Shown piece after piece: positions 56,109-64,000 of a stretch of DNA of 64,000 nt (its first letter is position 1; every line of letters begins with the position of its first letter). This DNA is from Rosa chinensis (lineage: Eukaryota; Streptophyta; Magnoliopsida; Rosales; Rosaceae): assembly GCF_002994745.2 (NCBI RefSeq), contig NC_037090.1, forward strand, positions 9,979,501 through 10,043,500, written 5' to 3'. The notes beneath the pieces were generated by a model. The model did no database searches, was not told the origin of the DNA, and saw nothing but the letters and a program-made list of their open reading frames with translations. The translations under genes and the position numbers were made by a program.

Positions 56109-56303
56109 TCACTGATTACGATGATTCCTTCCGTAGAGAAAGACTATGAGAACGATGAACAAGGTGGCGAACAGCAGGACCAGAAAAAGCAACAAAAGCT
56201 CACCGTTGAGAGCGAATTTCGGGTCACCGAGGATCAGAACTTCATCGTCTTCAGACTTGTTGGGAGCCAAGGAAGGCGAGAACGGAGCAATAGCTGCCAT
56301 CAT
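56109..56303 (-). CDS. Small single-pass membrane protein ORF, possibly a truncated ATL-like RING-H2 N-terminus
   Basis: 64 residues. A short N-terminal part is followed by one strong hydrophobic segment (ELLLLFLVLLFATLFIVLIV, about residues 35-54) and a basic tail GRNHRNQ. The layout, with the segment after an NGELLLL-type start, recalls the N-terminus of plant ATL RING-H2 ligases, but no RING follows. It may be a real micro-protein or a broken ATL copy. No neighbouring exon is recognised. Confidence 0.4.
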   Translation of the reverse strand: MMAAIAPFSPSLAPNKSEDDEVLILGDPKFALNGELLLLFLVLLFATLFIVLIVFLYGRNHRNQ

Positions 56304-56888
56304 TGAAGGTGAAGTTCTTGCAAGTTCTCTTGACGAAGGAATGATTTGATTAGTCTCTACTCTCTAGATCTTATGCACAGTGACAGTTGCTCATATAGAT
56401 TTGCCATTGCAATAGCTAGCTGCATATACCTGTGTACGTTGTGGATGCAAGGTTAACACGTGAAAAATGAAGAACCGACAGAAAGTACATATATGAAGAA
56501 AAAGTACATATAAACGATTGGCTTTCAAATAATTAGCATCTTTTATTTTATACAACAGCAGTTCTGCTTGTTTGGTTTTGGACAGCAACTAACTCATTAA
56601 CGCAAGTAATGAAGAAAAAGCTAGCTAGCTAGCCAATTATGTATATTCAAGATTCCTAATTAGGTAAAACAAGGAATTCCAGTTGCATAAAGCCATAACT
56701 GGAATCGAGATTCTCACTCAACCTTAAGCTACTTTTAGCATAAGCATATTTGATTAACATAACCTTAATTACTACATATGTCGGTGCCTAACTGAATACC
56801 CATAGTTTTTTTTTTTTGGTCAATCCAAAAATTTTATAACCAAAGATGGTGGGTCTTTTGATCATTAAAAAATAAATAAATAAAAGAT
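56304..56888. other. Intergenic
   Basis: AT-rich, with no gene or clear repeat, up to the start of the copia LTR. Confidence 0.5.
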
Positions 56889-57082
56889 TGTAAAAGTAAA
56901 ATGGGAATTGGAATTGGTCTACTCATTTCATTCATAACCCCTTTATATAGGGATAGGATTACAACGGAAATATCAATTACATTGATGATACTAAATACTG
57001 ATTGAGCTGTGATTTGTAATTACTTGATTCCCTCTTCGTCTGTTTCTTTGACGAAGGCACATAATGTGCTTTTCCTTTAACA
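56889..57082 (-). mobile_element. 3' LTR (~194 bp) of a Ty1/copia element
   Basis: Begins and ends TG...CA (minus strand TGTTAAAGG...TTTTACA), contains a TATA box (CCTATATAAAGGGG, minus, about 56951-56938) and is preceded by a polypurine tract (AAGGGGGAG, minus, 57092-57083) next to the coding region. The matching 5' LTR was not found within the window. Confidence 0.8.
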
Positions 57083-57287
57083 CTCCCCCTTGTGCCAAGT
57101 CAAAGACGAAATGGTGCATGAGTTGTTGCCTCACTAAAAACCTTGCCAAGTAACAATAAAAACCCTGTGGGACAAAAATAAAACTTGGTCGAAGGAAAAG
57201 AGCACAACGCACCTTCTACATTTGAGAATGACATGTGTGTGTTAGACTCCCCCTGACGTCTACATCTCCCCCTGATCATTACATTAA

Positions 57288-59722
57288 TCAAGTGAGCTTG
57301 GAAAGTCTTCGCATTCCTATGCTTTTCACATGTTTCTCAAATGTGTCCTTAGGCAATGATTTGGTGAACAAATCTGCCACATTCTCCTCAGACCTTACTT
57401 GATTAATTTGAATCTTGAGGAGAGTCTGTTGTTGCTGATTGTAGGACAACTTTGGCGATATGTGTTTTGTGTTATCACCCTTAATATAACCTAGCTTCAT
57501 CTGTTTGATGCAAGCTGCATTGTGTTCGTAAATGCAAGTAGGCTCTTCAGTGGTAGAACTCAAACCACTAGTCCCTCGAATATGTGCAATGATAGTTCTT
57601 AACCATACACACTCAAGAACTGCCTCATGTAGAACAATGATCTCTGAGTGGTTCGAGGAGGTAGCCACAAAGGTTTGCTTGGTTGATCTCCAAGATATCG
57701 CCGTGTTCCCATTGGTAAATACATAACCAGTTTGGGAACGATATGTGGGTCAGATACGTATCCAGCATCAGCAAAACCGACCAAAACGTCATTTGGCGTT
57801 TTAGTGTAGTGAGTGGCGTTTTTGCTATCAACATTTCCTTTAGGGATTGCAGTTCCATCTGCGGTCCCTCTTGTCTCTCTGTAGGGAAAGAACAGTCCCA
57901 AGTCAATGGTTCCTTTTAGGTATCGAAAATGTTCTTGATACCATTCCAGTGACGCTGCGTTGGCGCTGAGCTAAATCTAGCTAACAAGTTCACTGAGAAT
58001 GCAATGTCTGGTCGAGTAAATTGGGCTAAGTACAATAATGCGCCTATTGCACTTAGATAGGGAATTTCAGCTCCCAACACTTGTTCGTCATCTTCCTTTG
58101 GACGAAATGAATCTTTCCTTGCATCCAAACTTTGACCGATCATGGGAGTGCTAGCAGGATGTGCGTTGTCCATGTTATATCGCCTGACTTTTGGACATAT
58201 GCAGACTGGTGGATTAATAACAAACTCGGTGTTCTAGTTCAAGACCTAGATAGAATCGAGTTTTCCCAAGATCCTTCATCTCAAATTCGGATTTCAAGTA
58301 GCTTGCGGTTTCTCTTATTTCATCAACAGTACCAGTTATGACATATACTACTACAATTTGCAAATCTGGAACTTGTTTTCTTTATGAATACGTAGGGGCA
58401 TAATTCATCGTTCTTATATCCCTTCCCAATCAAGTAGTCACTTTGACGGGTATACCACATCCGTCTGGATTGTTTCAATCCGTAAAGTGAGCGTTTCAAC
58501 TTAATTTCAAACGCACTCTGTGGTTTAGAGTCACTTGACTTGGGTAATGTAAGGCAATTAGGCACTTTTCATATATATCTCTGAATCTAGATCCCCATAG
58601 AGATATGCAGTAACCACATCCATGAGCTGCATTTCCAGTCCTTCGGAAATTACTAAGCTAACTAAGTAGCGGAACATTATAACGTCCATTACGGGAGAGT
58701 ATGTCTCCTCGTAGTCAATTCCAGGGCGTTGTGAGAAACCTTGCGCCACAAGGTGAGCCTTGTACCTCAGGACTTCATTCTTCTCATTACGCTTTCTGAC
58801 AAAGACTCATTTATGTCCTACAGGCTTTACACTTGGTGGGGTTAGCACTACCTGACCAAATACCTGTCTCTTTGTCAGAGAATCTAATTCTACCTGGATT
58901 GATTCTTTCCATTTAGGCTAATCTGCTTTTTGTTGACATTTTTCAATAGAGCGTGGTTTGATATCATCGTGCTCTATGATTCCTTGAGCAACAGTATATA
59001 TCATCAATGTGTATGGAAGATCTTTCTATCAACTCATACGTACTGTCATAATCCTTTGAGATTTCTTTGTTCTCTGGAATCATTTCAAACATCGGATCGT
59101 CCTCCAGTATTGATTCATGGACATAACTATAATCAGAGACAATCTCATGAGAGGGATTCTATACATTGATGATTGGTTTGTGCCTTACCCACCCTCTTCT
59201 TCCTTGGGTGAATGTCAATTGAACCAAGTGACCTCCCCCTCTTCCTTGGGGAGCCACGGCCTCAACCACACCTCCACTAAGTGCAGTTGCAGTGCCTCTA
59301 TCTGCGGCACCGTGCCCCTTATTGGGGACTTCTAACCTTGCAGGCACATTTGCAGCTGGTATATGTGATCTCGTCACTTTTACGATATCAGTAAACGCAT
59401 CAGGCATCGAATCTGCTACGTTCTGAAGATCGATTATTCTTTTCACTTCACTTTCACTTTGTGAAGTGCGGGGATCAAAATGAGACAGAGTGGGGACAAA
59501 CCACGACAATTCCTGTCGTTCCCTTGGAAAATCCTTTTTCCTATCTCCCCCTAACGACGGGAAGACTGTCTCATCAAAGTGACAATCCGCAAATCTAGCG
59601 GTAGAGAGATCGCCTGTCAAGGGTTCCAAATAGTAGATAATTGTTGGGGATTCGTATCCAACATAAATACTTAATCGTCTCTGAGAACCCATTTTGGTGC
59701 GCTGTGGGGGCGCAATAGGCAC
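57288..59722 (-). pseudogene. Ty1/copia reverse transcriptase and RNase H, degenerate
   Basis: Minus-strand pieces in order: a post-integrase linker (59722-59159), RT (about 58749-58323, DVVTAYLYGDLDSEIYM is motif A; KLKRSLYGLKQSRRMWY), a mid section (58173-57599) and RNase H (57668-57288, ending LFTKSLPKDTFEKHV). Frames change repeatedly and stops occur. At the catalytic box (about 58328-58346), the frame reads YV then ITGT, lacking the two Asp residues of YVDD. The copy cannot make a working RT. Confidence 0.88.
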
Positions 59723-59908
59723 ATATACTGCTCAACCAAATATGCGTAAGTGCGAAGTGTCAGGCTCATATCCAGTTACCAACTGGTACGCAGAAAATGG
59801 TTGGCTAGCTGTGGGTCTTAAATGAATAAGTAAAACTGCGTGCAATATTGCATAACCCCATGCATATATAGGCAGGTTGGTGCGCATAATCAATGCCCTA
59901 GCCACCAT

Positions 59909-60571
59909 CTATAGCCTTTTGATGGTGGCTTCTGCGAGACCATTTTGTGTATGCACATGGGGTACAGGATGCTCTACATCGATCCAAATAGATATGCAAT
60001 AATCATCAAATGCTTTTGATGTAAACTCTCCAGCATTATCAAGCCTTATAGACTTGATAGGGTGATCATGGTGGTGAGCCCTTAAATGTATAATCTCTGC
60101 TAGGAGTATTGCAGCATTTCTTGTGGACAATAAAACGACATGTGACCAGATTGTCGAAGCATCCACCAGAACCATAAAGTACTTGAATGGTCCGCATTCT
60201 GGATGGATAGGTCCACAGACATCTCTTTGTATCCTTTGTAAGAATGGAATGTTTTGTTTTGTTTCTTTAGCATAGGAAGGTCTCGATCCTGTTTTTGCTA
60301 AAGAGCAGGCTTTGCAAAACGAGTGATGTACCTTTGAAATAGTCAATGAGACATAATGGGAGGGAGGTAGTGCTTCTGGTACTTCAGAAAAGCAATGACT
60401 ACATTTGAGAAATCCTAGAACCGACACCTTGTAGTGTGGCGGATTTTTCTCCCATTTTTCACTCGAAAGAAGGGATGTCCGTGTGAGTTCTTGAAAAATA
60501 AGGATCATCATGTCACAACCTCGGTGACATAGGCGGTCATGCAAAAGCCTGTATGAGTCAGTGTCCCACAT
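59909..60571 (-). pseudogene. Ty1/copia integrase region
   Basis: 220 open codons: an HDRLCH...CKAC zinc-binding HHCC head, then RDVCGPIH (first Asp), RLDNAGEFTS (second Asp) and TQNGLAEATIK (Glu), the DDE triad of integrase. This is the least damaged domain of the element. It is out of frame with its neighbours. Confidence 0.88.
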
Positions 60572-61299
60572 TTCATTGTTGGTGACAGTATAGGATTCAA
60601 TGATCTAAATCGTAGTGAGGTACAGTCCACTAAATTGACTCATAAGTTTCTCTAAGATGTGTTTCCTTCCACAGTCATTAGATGTAATATCAAGATATTC
60701 AGTTCCATTCTCACGGTGTGTTTTTACATGATAACCGTTGGCACAAATTGCTTTGAAACATTAACAAGGTTCGATTAGCTCTTGGTGCATATAGAGCGTC
60801 TGTGACTTGAAATGTGGCGCCATTAGGCAGCAAAAATTTGGCAATTCCTCGCCATTTTATTAGTTGTGATAATCCAATCATCGTAGGCACAGAGGAATTA
60901 TAGGCTATTAGTTCAATGAATAATTACCTATTTCTTAATATTGTGTGGGTAGTCCCACTATCATCTAAGCACTCAAGTTCTCCTCCATTCATTCCTATAA
61001 ATAAATGGGAGGTATTTAGAAAATATAACTCATATTCTTTAGAGTATTTCTATTTGCGTAGAATAGTATTCTTTTCATTCTAATAATTTTTCTCTAGATG
61101 TATTGCTTTACATCTTTATAGTGCTATGTCGAACCATGTAAATATGTGTATAGTAAATAAATTTGAATAAATTCAGTGCTTCAGAATAAAATTCAAAATT
61201 TATTAATAAGCTAACGATAATCAAATCAAGGTCTTGTTCAGAAATCTTATTCATCAACCCATGATTGAAAATAAACTTTAAGACCAAACAATAGTCTAA
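60572..61299 (-). pseudogene. Ty1/copia protease region, degraded
   Basis: On the minus strand ECLDDSGTTHTIL surrounds the aspartic protease motif DSG (60963-60955). Stops and frame changes interrupt the rest. Confidence 0.7.
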
Positions 61300-62334
61300 T
61301 TAAAAATGAGGCATTATGCCTTCACAACTGTCTTTGGAAAATAAAATGAATAAAGCAGACCAGTCAAGATTGAGAGCATCCATTGACTTAGCAAGTTCCT
61401 CTTTGCCATTAGAGTCTGCAACTGTAAGGTTGACGGCTAGGTCATGACCTCCTTCTTCCATATAGTGAGCCACTTGTTCTTTAGACTCTCTATACCTCTT
61501 GTAATTGGCTGCTACTCTGTTGTTTGCTTGGTAGTTCTTGTACCAATGCCCAATGAATCCACACCTATAGCATGGTTCATTGTCAACTCTTTCCTTTGGC
61601 ATCTTGTTTCCATTATCCCCATGTCCCTTTCCATGTGGTGCATTGTTACCACGTGGGTAGGGATCAGCACGTCTATACCCCCTTGCATTGGAGTTACTTC
61701 CACCTTTCATTTTTCCATAATTAGCCTCGAGAATTTTCTTTGTCCCAGTGGGTCTGGCATTGTTATTCAAGAGAATCTTATTTTGTTTTTCAGCCACTTG
61801 CAGTAGGCTTATCAACTTATTGAAGATTGTGATTCTTTTGTTGTCATAATCAAACTGATACTGGTTCGCTAGTATAAAAGCTGAATTAGGAAAGGTGGTA
61901 AGAGTCTTGTAGATCATATCATCTTCTGTGATTTCCCTTCCACAGAAATTGAGACGTGCCTTTAAGCGCAACATGTCCTTGTTGAAGTCATTGACCTTTT
62001 TATAGTCAAGCAAGCGGATTCCATTCCATTGAACAGCCAGTCCTGGCAGCAAAGTATCGTGAATGTTCCCAAAACGTCCTTTAAGGGCATCCCACAGTGC
62101 TTTGGGTGTCTGCAACTGAAGGTACTCCCAGCGTAGGCTAGGATCAATATGTCGCCGCAGAAAAATTAAGGCATCTGCTTTCACCTTATTAGATAGTTCA
62201 TCATCTTTGGGATCAGTAATGGTGGCAGTGTAGTCTTTTGCCACAAAAGCAGTTTCCATATCGAAAACCCAACGATGGTACTCAAGTCCTTCTGAGTCCA
62301 AGATGTCAAACTCAGGTCGAGTTGGATCAGCCAT
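61300..62334 (-). CDS. Ty1/copia Gag
   Basis: 344 intact codons from ATG 62334. The N-terminus (MADPTRPEFDILDSEGLEYHRWV) and capsid-like middle are of the copia gag type; the C-terminal zinc knuckle is CYRCGFIGHWYKNY. The last Cys expected in CX2CX4HX4C is Tyr here (codon 61533..61531), so the knuckle is probably impaired. Open, but in a dead element. Confidence 0.85.
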   Translation of the reverse strand: MADPTRPEFDILDSEGLEYHRWVFDMETAFVAKDYTATITDPKDDELSNKVKADALIFLRRHIDPSLRWEYLQLQTPKALWDALKGRFGNIHDTLLPGLAVQWNGIRLLDYKKVNDFNKDMLRLKARLNFCGREITEDDMIYKTLTTFPNSAFILANQYQFDYDNKRITIFNKLISLLQVAEKQNKILLNNNARPTGTKKILEANYGKMKGGSNSNARGYRRADPYPRGNNAPHGKGHGDNGNKMPKERVDNEPCYRCGFIGHWYKNYQANNRVAANYKRYRESKEQVAHYMEEGGHDLAVNLTVADSNGKEELAKSMDALNLDWSALFILFSKDSCEGIMPHF

Positions 62335-62990
62335 CTACATAAAACAAGAGAGAAGATATAAATTACGCAGTCATAAAGACATCCACGTAAATTATTTTCC
62401 AAACGTATGAATTAGATTTCAAGACCAAGATTCGTAATGGTCACACATTTTTTCGATGCTATGTGAAAATATTTTATCACAGTAAGTGTGTGTATAATGC
62501 GCATGAATTTTCATTATCATGGCCAAACGGTATTGATATGTTGCATTAAAAATAATCATAGCACATTTAAATATAGCATATAAAAATAAACTACATGGCA
62601 TGCTCAAATTTCACAAATATACAACAAATTATATATTACACATAATAATAGCAATAATATAGCATGCGTAAAATAAAATGTAAACAATAGTAAAATACAA
62701 AGCATGCGTAGACATAATTTATATAAGCGTAAATAAAATAAAAACATGCTCAAAATTTCATAAATAATATATAACAATATATATAGATGTATATGGCACG
62801 CTCAAAAATCAAATATATAATCATGGCTTAAAGATAATTATATAAAGCATAAATGACAAAGCATGCGTAAAATAATTAATATAATCTAACTAAGCATGCT
62901 CGAAAAATTTATAATAAAAGCATAAACAATAAAGTATATAGCATACTCAAGAAAATAAATAATGAGAATTTACCATAGTATGAAATTAAA
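62335..62990. repeat. AT-rich region with repeated GCATGC motifs
   Basis: At least five variants of GCATGCGTAAAATAA or GCATGCTCAAAA in about 300 bp (62660-62960). Position upstream of gag suggests element leader, but no 5' LTR or primer site was seen. Confidence 0.6.
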
Positions 62991-64000
62991 TAAATTAAAG
63001 AGAACATACTTGGTTTCGAAAAATAAAACAATCCTAGCGCACGCGCGTGTTGATGCAGGAGTGCGTAGCGATGTTTTTGGGCTTATGAAACTAGGCTGCT
63101 TCCTCTCCCTTTTTAGCAGTCGGCTTTGTTTTTTTTTTCTTTTTATTAGCCTGCTTTTTTTCTTCTTTTTTCTTTCTTTTCTGGGCCGCAGGGCCTGTTT
63201 CTTTTTTTTCTTTGCTTTTTTTTTTCTCTGGGCTGCAGAGGCCTGCTCTTTTTTTTCTTGGGCCGGGTCTTTACTTCGGCCCGGGTCACGTTTTCTCTCT
63301 CTTTTTTTATTTTATTTAATTTGGGCCGGGTCACACTGTTTTTTTCTTCTTCTTTGGGCCGGGTCTGATCTTTGAGCCCGGTCACCACTTTTTTTTTTTG
63401 TTTCTCTTCGTTTTTTTTCCTCTCTTCCTCCTCCTTCGTGTCTTCTTCTTTCTGGTTCTCTCTGTTTTTTTTGCAGTTTGCAGGAAGAAGAAACTTCTTG
63501 TAGAAGTCGGTCTGGACGAGGGCGCGGGGGCGCTGGGGCTAGGCTAGGCCGGAGCTGGGCAGGGGCGCCGGGGCGGAGCTGGGACCGGTGCAGGAGATGA
63601 GCGGATCCCGGCTGGCCAATCCGAGCGTTGGCGGAGGCGCTGCTGCAGATGGGCTGCCGGATTCTGTGCTGGGATCGGCGCTGTGGGTAGGAGAACGAAC
63701 TAGGCTGGAGCAGGGTTGCAGGTTGAGATCGGTGCTGCTGGTCGGTTTGGATCGGTGCAGTGATGGGATTTGGTTGAGGCCGGCTGGAATGGTTGGTCAG
63801 CCGGTGTTGCAGGCTTAGGGGGCGGTCTGGGAGAGCAGGAGGTGGCTAGGCACGGCTTGTGGTCCCCGATCTGGTCGGAGGCGTGACTGGTGCGCGGCCG
63901 GGGATAGAAGAAGAAGAATTTTTTTTTGTAGCGGCAGAAGAAAAAGTTTTTTTTTCTAGGGTTTGGGTTTATTTCTTTTGAAAACTAGGTTTTTTTTCTC
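62991..64000. other. GC/CT-rich region running off the window
   Basis: Repeated GGGCCGGGTC and poly(T)/CT stretches (63120-63480), then a GC-rich tract (63500-63880). Short ORFs are compositional. Could be leader or LTR of the copia element or another repeat. Confidence 0.4.

Noticed and set aside
63146..63388. Lys/Arg-rich ORF near the window end
   Set aside because: Composition is a by-product of poly(T)/CT repeats on the opposite strand.
1..64000. CRISPR arrays, operons, Shine-Dalgarno sites
   Set aside because: Not expected and not seen: spliced genes, poly(A) retroposons and TATA promoters show a plant nuclear genome.

Overview
This window is nuclear DNA of a flowering plant. The coding genes are intron-containing eudicot genes (importin beta-1, ETO1, a GARP transcription factor, a DUF688 protein, a SKP1-like gene), and more than half of the rest is plant mobile DNA. 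The repeat types would suit a Rosaceae genome, but that is an inference from general resemblance and not a proven identification.

Layout. (1) 0-11.7 kb is gene-rich, with all genes on the minus strand: the importin subunit beta-1 gene (all coding exons plus a leader exon), a one-exon DUF688 gene, and a complete four-exon ETO1 gene whose third intron carries a short retroposed insert with target-site duplications. (2) 11.7-22.4 kb is a repeat field: a perfect 29-bp hairpin, three or four 5'-truncated poly(A) retroposons with target-site duplications, a roughly 1.05-kb Pack-MULE-like element with 240-bp terminal inverted repeats around pieces of a MYC2-type bHLH gene, a foldback element in a (TA)n tract, a complete 593-bp TRIM retrotransposon, and an odd three-LTR TRIM. 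(3) 22.7-30.6 kb is an integrated plant pararetrovirus (Caulimoviridae, most like florendovirus or petuvirus in layout). It has a tRNA-Met primer site, one long polyprotein frame (movement, coat, protease, RT, RNase H) broken by a single in-frame TGA, a separate 254-aa ORF, and a TATA-type promoter. (4) 30.6-35.5 kb holds a retroposon tail, a MITE and a 3.47-kb solo LTR with a 5-bp target-site duplication and internal tandem repeats. A diverged block of exon-like sequence occurs on both sides of the viral and LTR region (22.15 and 35.32 kb). (5) 35.5-43.9 kb is AT-rich and gene-poor, with MITEs. (6) 44.3-45.8 kb is a complete five-exon GARP/MYB-like transcription factor gene on the plus strand, with EAR-type repression motifs. 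(7) 47.3-47.7 kb is a SKP1-like gene lacking its normal C-terminus. (8) 47.9-56.4 kb contains SINE-like sequences, a third TRIM type, foldback MITEs, a nested MITE-in-MITE and a small membrane-protein ORF. (9) 56.9 kb to the window end is a decayed Ty1/copia retrotransposon on the minus strand (LTR, RNase H, RT, integrase, protease, gag) followed by a repetitive AT-rich then GC/CT-rich stretch that runs off the window.

The genes do not form a pathway. The host genes are independent housekeeping or regulatory loci: nuclear import, ethylene-synthesis control, transcription and ubiquitin ligase. The most notable objects are the nearly unbroken endogenous pararetrovirus, the Pack-MULE that captured MYC2-type bHLH pieces, and the layered TRIM and MITE structures. 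All calls come from reading the sequence; no database searches were run.
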